Assembly: GCF_017811175.1 (NCBI RefSeq)
Contig: NZ_JACWIJ010000002.1
Span: 1,550,001 to 1,614,000, forward strand
DNA: 64,000 nucleotides
Direction of reading: 5' to 3'
Source of the DNA: Melaminivora jejuensis
GTDB taxonomy: Bacteria; Pseudomonadota; Gammaproteobacteria; Burkholderiales; Burkholderiaceae_C
The position numbers and the translations under genes are program-made. This document shows, one piece after another, positions 27,059 to 35,157 of this stretch (the first letter of the stretch is position 1; every line of letters begins with the position of its first letter). The notes beneath the pieces are model-generated. The model was not told the origin of the DNA and did not search any database. It was given only the letters and a program-made list of their open reading frames with translations.

Positions 27059-27600
27059 GCCAGCCCCCGCAGGATCTGCTGACGGCCCCAGGCGGTGTAG
27101 AGCGCGCACAGCGACAGCAGCGCAAAGCCCGGCGCGATGGTCAGGTGCGCCCACCACTGGGGCCAGCCCAGGATCATGGAGGTCTCGCCCGACAGATAGG
27201 TATCCCAGGCGCCGACGGCACTGCGCCAGGTCAGCCAGGCTGCGACCACAGCCAGCAGCAGGGCGGCCAGCAGATCGAGCACGGCGCGCAGGCGCGGGCC
27301 AGCGTTGTGCGTGAAAAAATCCACGATGACATGGGCGTTCTTCATCTGCGCGTAGGGCAGGAAGGACGAGATGGCCAGCGAGCAGGCGACCTGCACCATT
27401 TCCACGTCGCCCATCAGGGGCGAATCGAACAGCGCGCGGCCCAGGACGCTCCAGGTGGACAGCAAGCATACGAGCGCGAGCAGCACGACGCCGCCCAGGG
27501 CCGACAGTTGGGCCCAGGCCAGCAGGAAGCGGCCCAGCGCATCCTGCGGCGCAGCCGGCGGCGGCACGCCTTCGTCGGGCGCGGTGAAGACTTCGGCCAT
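27055..27600 (-). CDS. dctQ: TRAP transporter small permease, DctQ type
   Basis: A 181-aa protein with four hydrophobic segments. GGVVLLALVCLLSTWSVLGR is TM1. YAQMKNAHVIVDFFT is the conserved DctQ loop, where relatives have the pattern KxxxHVxVDxF. RAVLDLLAALLLAVVAAWLT is TM3. It pairs with DctM, with which it overlaps by 4 bp. The N-terminus is Pro-rich and cytoplasmic. Confidence 0.85.
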   Translation of the reverse strand: MAEVFTAPDEGVPPPAAPQDALGRFLLAWAQLSALGGVVLLALVCLLSTWSVLGRALFDSPLMGDVEMVQVACSLAISSFLPYAQMKNAHVIVDFFTHNAGPRLRAVLDLLAALLLAVVAAWLTWRSAVGAWDTYLSGETSMILGWPQWWAHLTIAPGFALLSLCALYTAWGRQQILRGLA

Positions 27601-27716
27601 GGTTTCAGCCTATGGGTGAGTGAAAGGAGAAAAGGCGGCGCCCGGCCGGCAGGCACCGCTGGCGCACACCTGCCACGGGCGGTGCGCTGCGCTGTTGCTG
27701 CGCTGCAGCGAGCGGC

Positions 27717-28742
27717 TTACTTGGCGTACTTGGCCGACAGGCTGCGCGCCATCTCGACCATGGCCTTGCCGTCGTAGCCCTTGGGTGTGACTTCCTTGAT
27801 CCAGTCCTCGGTCACGCGCGCCGTGGCCTTCTGGAAGCCTTCGACCTCGGCGGCACCGATGGTGTTGAACTGGTTGCCGCGCTCCTGCGCCTGCTTGCGC
27901 GCCGGCGGCGCCGACTCGTCCCAGGCCTTGCCGATGGAAGCCGAGAAATCGGCACCAGAATTGGCGTCGATCACCTTCTTCAAGTGGGCCGGCAGGCTGT
28001 CGTACTTGGCCTGGTTCATGGCAATGGTGAACAGCGTGGTGTACAGGCCCGGCTGCGGCGCGCTGATCTCCGAGTGGTACTTGGTCATCTCATGCAGCTT
28101 CATGGTCGGGATGACTTCCCAGGGCAGCACGTAGCCATCGACCACGCCCTTGGAGACGGCATCGGGCGTCTGCGGCATGGGCATGGCCACCGGGGTGGCG
28201 CCCAGGGCGGCGACCATCTTGTTGGTCAGGCGCGTGGGCGCACGCATCTTCAGCCCACGGAAGTCCGCCACCTTGGTGATGGGGCGCTTGTTGTTGTGGA
28301 TCTGGCCACGGTCGTGTACGTTGAAGGCCAGGGGCTTGACGCCGGCGAAGTCCTTCTGGCCGTATTTTTCATAGATCTCCCAGGCGGCGCGGCTGCCGCC
28401 CTCGGCGTCCTTGGTCAGGAAGGGCAGTTCCATGACCTCCATGGACGGGAAGCGCCCTGCCGTATAGCCGGGCAGCGTCCAGACGATGTCGGCCACGCCG
28501 TCGATGGCCTGCTGAATCAGCTGTGCCGGCGTGCCACCCAGCTGCATGGCCGGGTAGATCTGGCACTGCAACTCGTTATTGGATTCCTTGGCTATTTTTG
28601 CGCACCAGGGCTCCAGCACCTTTTGCTGGCTCATAGCGGTGGGCGGCCAGAAATGCGCCACCTTCAGCACAACAGGCTGCTGGGCATGGGCGGCCAGGCT
28701 GGCGGCGGCCAGGGCGAGGGCGGTCAGGAAATGCTTGCTCAT
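27717..28742 (-). CDS. dctP: TRAP transporter substrate-binding protein, DctP type
   Basis: A 341-aa periplasmic binding protein with signal peptide MSKHFLTALALAAASLAAHA, cleaved near QQ. VLKVAHFWPPTAMSQQKVLE opens the mature protein. VADIVWTLPGYTAGRFPSME and KMRAPTRLTNKMVAALGATP follow; the latter holds the TRAP family Arg that binds the substrate carboxylate. VVDGYVLPWEVIPTMKLHE is the hinge region. The gene lies 25 bp after the FAA hydrolase and 116 bp before dctQ. A carboxylated aromatic or organic acid is the likely ligand (inference from neighbours). Confidence 0.88.
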   Translation of the reverse strand: MSKHFLTALALAAASLAAHAQQPVVLKVAHFWPPTAMSQQKVLEPWCAKIAKESNNELQCQIYPAMQLGGTPAQLIQQAIDGVADIVWTLPGYTAGRFPSMEVMELPFLTKDAEGGSRAAWEIYEKYGQKDFAGVKPLAFNVHDRGQIHNNKRPITKVADFRGLKMRAPTRLTNKMVAALGATPVAMPMPQTPDAVSKGVVDGYVLPWEVIPTMKLHEMTKYHSEISAPQPGLYTTLFTIAMNQAKYDSLPAHLKKVIDANSGADFSASIGKAWDESAPPARKQAQERGNQFNTIGAAEVEGFQKATARVTEDWIKEVTPKGYDGKAMVEMARSLSAKYAK

Positions 28743-28767
28743 GGGGATCTTTCCGGAAAATGGGGAT

Positions 28768-29781
28768 TCAGGGCGCCTTGGCCGTATCCACGCGGTTCTC
28801 GATGGTGCCGAAGATGTTCTGGCCGCTGGCGTCAAACATTTCGATGCGCACCACATCGCCATGCTGCATGAAGGGTGTGCTGGGCTTGCCCTGCTCGATG
28901 GTTTCGTAGGTGCGTACTTCGGCCAGGCAGCAGTAGCCCACGCCGCCATTGGCGATCGACGAGCCCCACAGGTTGCCCTGCTTGTTCGACACCGTGCCCG
29001 AGCCGACGATGGAGCCGGCGCACAGGCTGCGCGTCTTGGCCACGTGGGCCACGAGCTGGCCGAAGTCGAACGTCATGTCCACGCCGGCATTGGGCTTGCC
29101 GAACAGCTCGCCGTTCAGATGCACGAGCAGCGGCAGATGCACCTTGGCGTCCCTCCAGGCCTCGCCCAGCTCATCGGGCGTGACGGCCACGGGGCTGAAG
29201 GCGCTGGCCGGCTTGGACTGGAAGAAGCCAAAGCCCTTGGCCAGCTCCGCCGGGATCAGGCCGCGCAGCGACACATCGTTGACCAGCATGACCAGGCGGA
29301 TGGCCCTGGCCGCTTCGGCAGGACTGGCGCCCATGGGCACGTCGCCGGTGACCACGGTGACCTCGGCCTCGAAGTCGATGCCCCACTCCGGGCGCGCCAC
29401 CACATCGCCGCGCGGCGGGATGAAACCGTCGCTGCCACCCTGGTACATCAGCGGGTCGGAATAGAAACTCTCGGGCACTTCGGCATTGCGCGCGCGGCGC
29501 ACCAGCTCGACGTGGTTGATGTAGGCCGAGCCATCGGCCCACTGCCAGGTGCGCGGCAGCGGCGAGTGGCAGGCGGCCTCGTCGAAAGCCTCGCCCTCGA
29601 TGGCGCCGCTGCTCAAGGCCTCATAGACCTGGCGCAACTGCGGCTCGACGTTGTGCCAATCGTCCAGCGCGGCAAGCATGGTGCGGGCGATGGCAGGAAC
29701 GGCACGCTGGCGCGTGAGGTCACGGCTGACGACGACCAGGGTGCCGTCGCGGCCGCCTTGCTGGAGAGTGGCGAGTTTCAT
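28768..29781 (-). CDS. Fumarylacetoacetate hydrolase-family protein
   Basis: A 337-aa FAH-family hydrolase, predicted to split a fumaryl ketoacid (fumarylacetoacetate or fumarylpyruvate) into fumarate plus acetoacetate or pyruvate. ADGSAYINHVELVRRARN, then WGIDFEAEVTVVTGDVPMG with the metal-binding Glu residues, VMLVNDVSLRG with Asp, FGFFQSKPASAFSPVAVTP and GSGTVSNKQGNLWG are FAH core blocks. It starts at ATG 29781 with only a weak ribosome site. It sits between the VOC gene and dctP. With the downstream zeta GST it completes the lower half of a gentisate-type route. Confidence 0.87.
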   Translation of the reverse strand: MKLATLQQGGRDGTLVVVSRDLTRQRAVPAIARTMLAALDDWHNVEPQLRQVYEALSSGAIEGEAFDEAACHSPLPRTWQWADGSAYINHVELVRRARNAEVPESFYSDPLMYQGGSDGFIPPRGDVVARPEWGIDFEAEVTVVTGDVPMGASPAEAARAIRLVMLVNDVSLRGLIPAELAKGFGFFQSKPASAFSPVAVTPDELGEAWRDAKVHLPLLVHLNGELFGKPNAGVDMTFDFGQLVAHVAKTRSLCAGSIVGSGTVSNKQGNLWGSSIANGGVGYCCLAEVRTYETIEQGKPSTPFMQHGDVVRIEMFDASGQNIFGTIENRVDTAKAP

Positions 29782-29866
29782 GGAAGAGCGTCTTTCTCGA
29801 AAAAACTGGTGCCCCTGCAGCGGGCGCTGCAGAGGGTCGGGGGTAATTGGACTGCGGGAGCTCTGC

Positions 29867-30415
29867 TCAGCTGGGCTTGCCGGTGCCGTCGTGCATCCAG
29901 CGGGCGTGCTGCGGGGCTTTCTTGGTGCGATCCCACTCGTCGAGCATCTCCCACTTGACCTTGTCCAGCGCCTGGGCCATCTCGGGCGTGGTGGTGTCGG
30001 CGGCCAGCTCCAGGCGGTGGCCCGAGGGGTCGCGGAAGTAGATGGACTGGAACAGCGTGTGATCCGTGGGGCCGAGCACTTCCACGCCATCGGCCTCCAT
30101 GCGCGCCTTGGCGGCCATCATGGCCTCGACCGAATCGACCTTGAGCGCCAGGTGCTGCGTCCACGACGGCGTGTTGGCGTCGGACGGCGCAATCATCTCG
30201 TCCTTGGTGGGCAGCTCGAAGAAGGCCAGGATGTTGCCGCCGCCCAGATCCAGGAAGATGTGCATGTACGGATCCGGATCCTTGGTCGAGGGCACTTCAT
30301 CCTCGGCAATGGCCAGGATGAAATCCATGTCGAGGTACTTCTTGTACCACTCGACGGTCTCCTTGGCATTCTTGCAGCGGTAGGCGACATGGTGGACGCC
30401 ACGAACGATGGACAT
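29867..30415 (-). CDS. VOC-family protein, candidate ring-cleavage dioxygenase or lyase
   Basis: A single-domain vicinal-oxygen-chelate protein of 182 aa. GVHHVAYRCKNAKETVEWY is the first beta-alpha-beta unit with His9; QHLALKVDSVEAM has His88; SGHRLELAAD has Glu136. These give the usual His-His-Glu metal site of VOC enzymes, with a further Glu67 in FFELP. A ~45-residue C-terminal tail is helical. The ATG at 30415 follows AAGGAG. It stands where gentisate-type clusters encode the ring-cleaving dioxygenase, and no cupin dioxygenase is present. That role is inference; glyoxalase or isomerase activity is equally compatible with the fold. Confidence 0.75.
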   Translation of the reverse strand: MSIVRGVHHVAYRCKNAKETVEWYKKYLDMDFILAIAEDEVPSTKDPDPYMHIFLDLGGGNILAFFELPTKDEMIAPSDANTPSWTQHLALKVDSVEAMMAAKARMEADGVEVLGPTDHTLFQSIYFRDPSGHRLELAADTTTPEMAQALDKVKWEMLDEWDRTKKAPQHARWMHDGTGKPS

Positions 30416-30451
30416 GATGGTCTCCTTGGGTGTTGTCTGCGGGTCGGGAAT

Positions 30452-30691
30452 TCAGAAATTGCCCCGGGCGATGCGCATGGCCTCGCGCAGCACGCCGATG
30501 TCGCCGATGTGGTTGGACAGCAGCAGGATCAGGCGGGCGTTCACCGCCGTGCTCTGCTCGTCCGTCAAGCCCTGGTGGGTCTCGATCAGGGCCTCGTAGA
30601 AATCGTCGCCGGGCGTATAGGCCTGGAAATAGCGCTGGCCGCTCTCGTACAGGTTGGGCTGGGTGATCAGGGGCATGGCATCTCTTTGCAT
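30452..30691 (-). CDS. DUF2783-family small protein
   Basis: A 79-aa protein. DDFYEALIETHQGLTDEQST, then AVNARLILLLSNHIGDIGVL and REAMRIARG match the DUF2783 family, whose function is unknown. It is an all-helical protein without membrane segment. It starts at ATG 30691 with AGAGG upstream; ATG 30676 is an alternative. It lies 17 bp downstream of the FAD monooxygenase gene. In other genomes DUF2783 genes sit next to such monooxygenases, so it may be an accessory subunit (inference). Confidence 0.75.
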   Translation of the reverse strand: MQRDAMPLITQPNLYESGQRYFQAYTPGDDFYEALIETHQGLTDEQSTAVNARLILLLSNHIGDIGVLREAMRIARGNF

Positions 30692-30708
30692 GGCGAAACC
30701 TCTTGCTC

Positions 30709-32391
30709 TCAGGCGGCGGCAGTGGCCGGGACATTGGCAGTGGCACGGGCGACGGCGGCGCGCACCTGCGCGGCATCGAAGTTGCGCCAGCGCGCGGCCA
30801 CGTGCTGATCCGGGCGCAGCAGGTAGCAGCTGCCCGGCTGCAGGTCGTAGCGCTGGCGGATGGCGTCCTGCGCGTCCAGCAGCGTGGCCAGCGGTGCGGG
30901 TGCCGTGCCGCGCTGGGCGACAACGATGGCCTGCACGCCGATGGTGTCGTGCGCCAGCGCGGCGAGCTCCTGCGCCTGGGCGGCGTCCAGCGCGCTGGCG
31001 TCGTCCACGTAGTACAGCAGCTGGAACTGTCCGCCCACATGGCCCAGCAGCCAGTCGGTGCGGCCACCGGCCACCGGCGCGTCGTCCATGGGCGCGCCGG
31101 GCACCATGTCGCCGGCGAAGGTGTCGGTGTCGGGTGTGTTCAGAGGCGAGTCCACCAGCCACGACGGCACTGACAGCCGGCCCGAGTTGACCAGCGCGCG
31201 GGCGAAGGGGTAGTCCTGCGCCAGCTCCAGCACGGCGTTGCGGAAAGCCTTGCTCACAGCGCTCTTGGGCGTGATGAAGTCGGTCGAGCGCGTGGAGTTC
31301 TGGATGTTCTCGTCGGCGGCGTAGCAGCGCTCGCTGCTATAGCTGTCCAGCAGCGCCGCCGGCGCCTTGCCGTCGATGACCAGCTTGAGTTTCCAGGCCA
31401 AGTTGTCCGTGTCCTGGATGCCGCTGTTGGCGCCACGCGCGCCGAAGGGCGAGACCTGGTGGGCGGCGTCGCCCACGAACAGCACGCGGTTATGGTTGAA
31501 CTGTCCCATGCGCCGGCACTGGAAGGTATAGACGCTGACCCACTCCAGCTCGAACTCGCGCTCGTCGCCCAGCATGGCCTTGATGCGCGGGATGACGCGC
31601 TCGGGTTTTTTCTCGGCTTCGGGGTCGGCGTCCCAGCCAAGCTGGAAGTCGATGCGCCAGACATTGTCGGCCTGCTTGTGCAGCAGCACCGACTGGTTGG
31701 GGTGGAAGGGCGGGTCGAACCAGAACCAGCGCTCTGCCGGGTAGTCGGCGGCCATGACCACATCGGCGATCAGGAAACGATCCATGAAGATCTTGCCCTC
31801 GATGTCCAGGCCCAGCATCTGGCGAACAGGCGAGCGCGCGCCGTCGGCGGCCACCAGCCAGTCGCAGGTCAGGGTGTAGGCGCCGTCGGGTGTCTCCACG
31901 CGCAGCGTGGCCTTGTGCTCGTCCTGGCTGACGCCGATAACGTTGTTCTTGAAGCGCAGCTCCAGATTGGGCAACTGGCGCGCGCGCTCGACCAGGTACT
32001 GCTCCAGGTAGTACTGCTGCAGGTTGACCATGCCCGGGCGCTGGTGGCCCTCCTGCGGGCGCAGGTTGAAGTTGAACACCTCGCCCTCGCGAAAGAAGGT
32101 GCGGCCCACGTTCCAGGACACGCCCTTGTCCACGCAGGGGTTGCCGCAGCCCATGCGGTCGAGCACCTCCAGCGCGCGCTTGGCATAGCACACGCCACGC
32201 GAGCCGATGGACACGGTGTCGTCGTTGTCCAGCAGCAGCACGCGCTGGCCCTGCGCCGCCAGGTCGATGGCCATGGACAGGCCGACCGGGCCGGCGCCGA
32301 TCACGATCACCGGATGGTGGCCGTCGCCCTGCCCTTGCAGCTCCGGCGGGCAGGTGTACTCGAACTTGGGATAGGTGTAGGTACTGAGCAT
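30709..32391 (-). CDS. FAD-dependent aromatic monooxygenase (MhpA-like)
   Basis: A class A flavoprotein hydroxylase of 560 aa. VIVIGAGPVGLSMAIDLAAQ (from about residue 28) binds ADP of FAD. DWLVAADGARSPVRQML is the DG motif. RVLFVGDAAHQVSPFGARGA is the GD motif, followed by GIQDTDNLAWKLKLV. A C-terminal thioredoxin-like dimerisation domain ends the protein. Relatives include MhpA (3-(3-hydroxyphenyl)propionate hydroxylase) and 3-hydroxybenzoate hydroxylases. The ATG at 32391 has GGAGGAG upstream. As first catabolic enzyme of the cluster it likely hydroxylates a phenolic acid to a dihydroxy ring-fission substrate; the exact substrate is unknown. Confidence 0.83.
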   Translation of the reverse strand: MLSTYTYPKFEYTCPPELQGQGDGHHPVIVIGAGPVGLSMAIDLAAQGQRVLLLDNDDTVSIGSRGVCYAKRALEVLDRMGCGNPCVDKGVSWNVGRTFFREGEVFNFNLRPQEGHQRPGMVNLQQYYLEQYLVERARQLPNLELRFKNNVIGVSQDEHKATLRVETPDGAYTLTCDWLVAADGARSPVRQMLGLDIEGKIFMDRFLIADVVMAADYPAERWFWFDPPFHPNQSVLLHKQADNVWRIDFQLGWDADPEAEKKPERVIPRIKAMLGDEREFELEWVSVYTFQCRRMGQFNHNRVLFVGDAAHQVSPFGARGANSGIQDTDNLAWKLKLVIDGKAPAALLDSYSSERCYAADENIQNSTRSTDFITPKSAVSKAFRNAVLELAQDYPFARALVNSGRLSVPSWLVDSPLNTPDTDTFAGDMVPGAPMDDAPVAGGRTDWLLGHVGGQFQLLYYVDDASALDAAQAQELAALAHDTIGVQAIVVAQRGTAPAPLATLLDAQDAIRQRYDLQPGSCYLLRPDQHVAARWRNFDAAQVRAAVARATANVPATAAA

Positions 32392-32403
32392 GGCGTCTCC
32401 TCC

Positions 32404-32464
32404 ATTTTTGGTCAAAACAGGCTGAAACCCTTTACCAGCAAGCGGTAGCAGCTATGATTTTTGA
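32404..32464 (-). repeat. AGCGCTTG repeat, copy 8
   Basis: On the minus strand it reads CATAGCTGCTACCGCTTGCT then GGTAAAGGGTTTCAGCC. It fills the whole gap between the MBL gene and the FAD monooxygenase gene. Confidence 0.8.
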
Positions 32465-32468
32465 ATGA

Positions 32469-33434
32469 TCAATCCTGTTGCAGGGCGTGCCACATCTGCT
32501 GGTCGCGCTCAGCCGTCCAGATGCGCGGGTCGCGGATACCGCTGGCCTCGTCATGCGCGCGCGTCACGTCGAAAGGCAGGCAGTGCTCGTAGATGAAGAC
32601 ATGGCCAAACTTCGGATCCATGTTCTTGCGCGTGTGCGCCATGGTGGCCTTGAGATCCATGCCCTGGGCCACGGCCTCCTGGGCGCTGGTGTACAGCGTC
32701 GAGACGAAATCGCGCGTGTAGGCCAGGCCTTTTTTCACGGCATCGGGCGTCAGCAGCGCCGGGCCACGGCCAGGCACCAGTTTGTCGAAGTTCATGGCCG
32801 TCAAGTTGTCCAGCGTCTGCGGCCAGTCGGCCAGGTAGGCGTCACCGGTATAGCAGGCGGCGTCGGCCTCGACCAGGTCGCCCGAGAAGCAGATGTTCTG
32901 GCTGGGGATATAGACGATGGCGTCGCCCTTGGTGTGGCCACGGCCGATCTGCTTGATGCGCACCTCCAGCTTGCCCAGCCAGACGGCCATCTCACCCTCG
33001 AACGTCATGGTCGGCCAGGTCAGGCCGGGCACGCTCTCCACCGCCTGGAACAGGCGCGGGAAGCGCCCGATCTCCGAGTCCATGTCCTGCTGGCCGCGCT
33101 CGACGATCAGGTCGTAGGTGTCGCGGCTGGCGATGATCTGCTCCAGGCCTTCGTCCGTATAGCCCGACGCGCCCAGCACGCGCACGGCGTGGTAGTGCGT
33201 CAGCACCACGTACTTGATGGGCTTGTCGGTGATCTCGCGTACTTTGGCGATGACACCCTGGGCGGCCACGGGGGTGGCCGTGGCGTCGATGATCATGCAG
33301 CCGTCGTCGCCGATGATGACGCCGGTGTTGGGGTCGCCCTCGGCGGTATAGGCATAGGCGTTGTCGCTGAGTTTTTCCCAGCTGATTTTTTTCTCTTCCA
33401 GATCGGCATGGGAGGCAAATTTCTTCTCGCTCAC
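32469..33434 (-). CDS. MBL-fold protein with altered metal motif
   Basis: A metallo-beta-lactamase-fold protein of 321 aa. TGVIIGDDGCMIIDATATP opens it. VVLTHYHAVRVLGASGY (residues 77-91) corresponds to the HxHxDH motif, but only His80 and His82 remain; the Asp and His positions are Val84 and Arg85. Later ligands are present: GRGHTKGD (His167) and ICFSGDLVEADAA (Asp186). One metal site could persist and the second would be incomplete. The start is GTG 33434 with AGGAG 9 bp upstream. It is first of the cluster and divergent from lysR. Its reaction is unknown; thioester or lactone hydrolysis is a guess. Confidence 0.75.
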   Translation of the reverse strand: MSEKKFASHADLEEKKISWEKLSDNAYAYTAEGDPNTGVIIGDDGCMIIDATATPVAAQGVIAKVREITDKPIKYVVLTHYHAVRVLGASGYTDEGLEQIIASRDTYDLIVERGQQDMDSEIGRFPRLFQAVESVPGLTWPTMTFEGEMAVWLGKLEVRIKQIGRGHTKGDAIVYIPSQNICFSGDLVEADAACYTGDAYLADWPQTLDNLTAMNFDKLVPGRGPALLTPDAVKKGLAYTRDFVSTLYTSAQEAVAQGMDLKATMAHTRKNMDPKFGHVFIYEHCLPFDVTRAHDEASGIRDPRIWTAERDQQMWHALQQD

Positions 33435-33543
33435 AACGCGGTACTCCTGTAGCAAAGGTAAAAACGACTGATTGGTCGGAATTAAACCGCCTTTGCATTT
33501 ATCAGGCAAACGCTTTTTAATGATCGATTTATAGAATTACCTT
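33435..33543. promoter_or_regulatory. Divergent promoter region between MBL gene and lysR
   Basis: This 109-bp gap is much richer in A/T than its surroundings, as expected for the divergent promoters of a LysR gene and its target operon. A possible lysR -10 box is TTTAAT at 33516-33521, and TATAGAAT lies nearby. I could not define a convincing T-N11-A LysR site by eye. Confidence 0.4.
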
Positions 33544-34449
33544 ATGAATGTCACCTTGCGCCAGCTCCATGCCTTCGTCGCCGTGGCTGACACCGGCAGC
33601 TTCACGCTGGCCGCCGAACGGCTGTTTCTCACGCAGTCGGCGCTCAGCTCGCTGATCAAGGAGCTGGAGGGGCAGCTGGGCCTGCGCCTGTTCGACCGCA
33701 GCACGCGGCGCCTGCGCCTGTCCGAGACCGGGCGCGAGCTATACCCGCAGATCGAGAAGATCCTGCACGACCTGGAGGGCGTGATCAGCGAGGTCGGCAA
33801 CCTCAAGGCGCTGGCGCGCGGCAGCGTGCGCGTGGCCGTGCCGCAATTGCTGGCCTGCACGCTGCTGCCCGAGGTCATGGCGGACTTTCACGCGCAGCAC
33901 CCGAGCGTGCATCTGCGCGTGGTGGACTGCGCCGTGGAAAGCGTCATGGCGCGGGTGTTCTCGGGCGAGGTGGACATCGGCCTGGGGCCGGAGCGCCAGA
34001 CCAATTCCGACATCCAGGCCGAGCAGCTGTTCCGCCTGCCCTTCATGGCGGTGCTGCCGCCCGGGCACCCGCTGGCCCGGCGCCGGCGCCTGCTCTGGAG
34101 CGACCTGAGCGGCCAGCCCATGATCACGCTGCAGGGCCAGTTCACCGAGCTGCTGGTCAGCGACGTGGGCGAGGCCGCGCGCGACCTGAACAAGGAGGCC
34201 TTCACCCAGGTCACCTTCATGACCACGGCGCTGGCCCTGGTGCGCGCCGGCCTGGGTCTGACGCTGTGCATGCCCTATGCGCGCACGCTGGTCGAGCAGT
34301 ACGGGCTGGTCATGCGGCCCGTCGGCGAGCCGGTGGTCGAGCGCTCTTTCTGGATCTTCACCCGGCGCGCGCGCTCGCTGTCGCCGGCTGCCCAGGGCTT
34401 TCTGGAGTTTCTGCAACAGCGCCTGCAAGGCTCCGGGCGGCCCGCCTGA
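33544..34449 (+). CDS. LysR-family transcriptional regulator
   Basis: A 301-aa LysR protein. MNVTLRQLHAFVAVADTGSF begins the winged helix-turn-helix. TLAAERLFLTQSALSSLIKE is the recognition region, and LRLFDRSTRRLRLSETGREL the wing. The rest is a periplasmic-binding-like effector domain (FSGEVDIGLGP, LPFMAVLPPGHPLARR). It is divergent from the MBL-monooxygenase cluster and probably regulates it, with a pathway aromatic as inducer (inference from arrangement). It ends 11 bp from the convergent livF. Confidence 0.9.
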   Translation: MNVTLRQLHAFVAVADTGSFTLAAERLFLTQSALSSLIKELEGQLGLRLFDRSTRRLRLSETGRELYPQIEKILHDLEGVISEVGNLKALARGSVRVAVPQLLACTLLPEVMADFHAQHPSVHLRVVDCAVESVMARVFSGEVDIGLGPERQTNSDIQAEQLFRLPFMAVLPPGHPLARRRRLLWSDLSGQPMITLQGQFTELLVSDVGEAARDLNKEAFTQVTFMTTALALVRAGLGLTLCMPYARTLVEQYGLVMRPVGEPVVERSFWIFTRRARSLSPAAQGFLEFLQQRLQGSGRPA

Positions 34450-34460
34450 AGCGGCTGCGT

Positions 34461-35156
34461 TCAGACCTCCAGCCACTCCTTGCGCACGGCTGCGTTGGCG
34501 CGCAGCTCCTGCGGCGTGCCGTCGAAGACGATGCTGCCGTGGCCCATGACCAGCGCCCGGTCGGAAATGGTCATGGCAATGGTGAGTTTCTGCTCGATCA
34601 GCAGCACCGAGATGCCCTTGGCCTTGAGCGTGGTCAGGTACTCGCCCACCAGCTCGACGATCTTCGGCGCCAGGCCTTCGGTGGGCTCGTCGATGATGAT
34701 GAGGTCGGGGTCGCCCATGAGCGTGCGGCACAGGGTCAGCATCTGCTGCTCGCCGCCGGACATGACGCCTGCCGGCACGTTGCGCCGCTCGCCCAGGCGC
34801 GGGAACATGGCGAACATGTCGTCCTCGCTCCAGCGGCTGCCGCGCCCATTGCCCTTCTGGCCCAGCAGCAGGTTTTGATGCACCGTCAGGTTCGGGAAGA
34901 CATCGCGGCTCTCGGGCACGTAGCCCAGGCCCAGGTGGGCAATCTCGTAGGCCTTCTTGCCGGCTAGGTTGGCGCCCTTCCAGTCGATCCGGCCCTGCCA
35001 GTCCACCAGGCCCATGATGGCCTTGGCGGCGGTGGAGCGGCCCGAGCCGTTGCGCCCCAGCAGGGCCACGATCTCGCCGGGCCGCACCTCGAAGTTCACG
35101 CCATGCAGCACATGGCTCTTGCCGTAGTAGGCGTGCAGGTTCTCGATCTTCAGCAT
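34461..35156 (-). CDS. livF: Branched-chain-type ABC transporter ATP-binding protein LivF
   Basis: A 231-aa ABC ATPase of the LivF class. The Walker A segment reads VALLGRNGSGRSTAAKAIMG, so the usually invariant Lys of GxxGxGK[ST] is Arg. The signature is GVMSGGEQQML, Walker B DLIIIDEPTEGLAPK, and the H-loop position is occupied by Gln (LLIEQKL), as in many LivF proteins. ATG 35156 lies 1 bp after the livG stop. It is the distal gene of the livHMGF run. The Walker A change could lower ATP use, although LivG keeps a normal site. Confidence 0.87.
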   Translation of the reverse strand: MLKIENLHAYYGKSHVLHGVNFEVRPGEIVALLGRNGSGRSTAAKAIMGLVDWQGRIDWKGANLAGKKAYEIAHLGLGYVPESRDVFPNLTVHQNLLLGQKGNGRGSRWSEDDMFAMFPRLGERRNVPAGVMSGGEQQMLTLCRTLMGDPDLIIIDEPTEGLAPKIVELVGEYLTTLKAKGISVLLIEQKLTIAMTISDRALVMGHGSIVFDGTPQELRANAAVRKEWLEV

Positions 35157-35157
35157 G

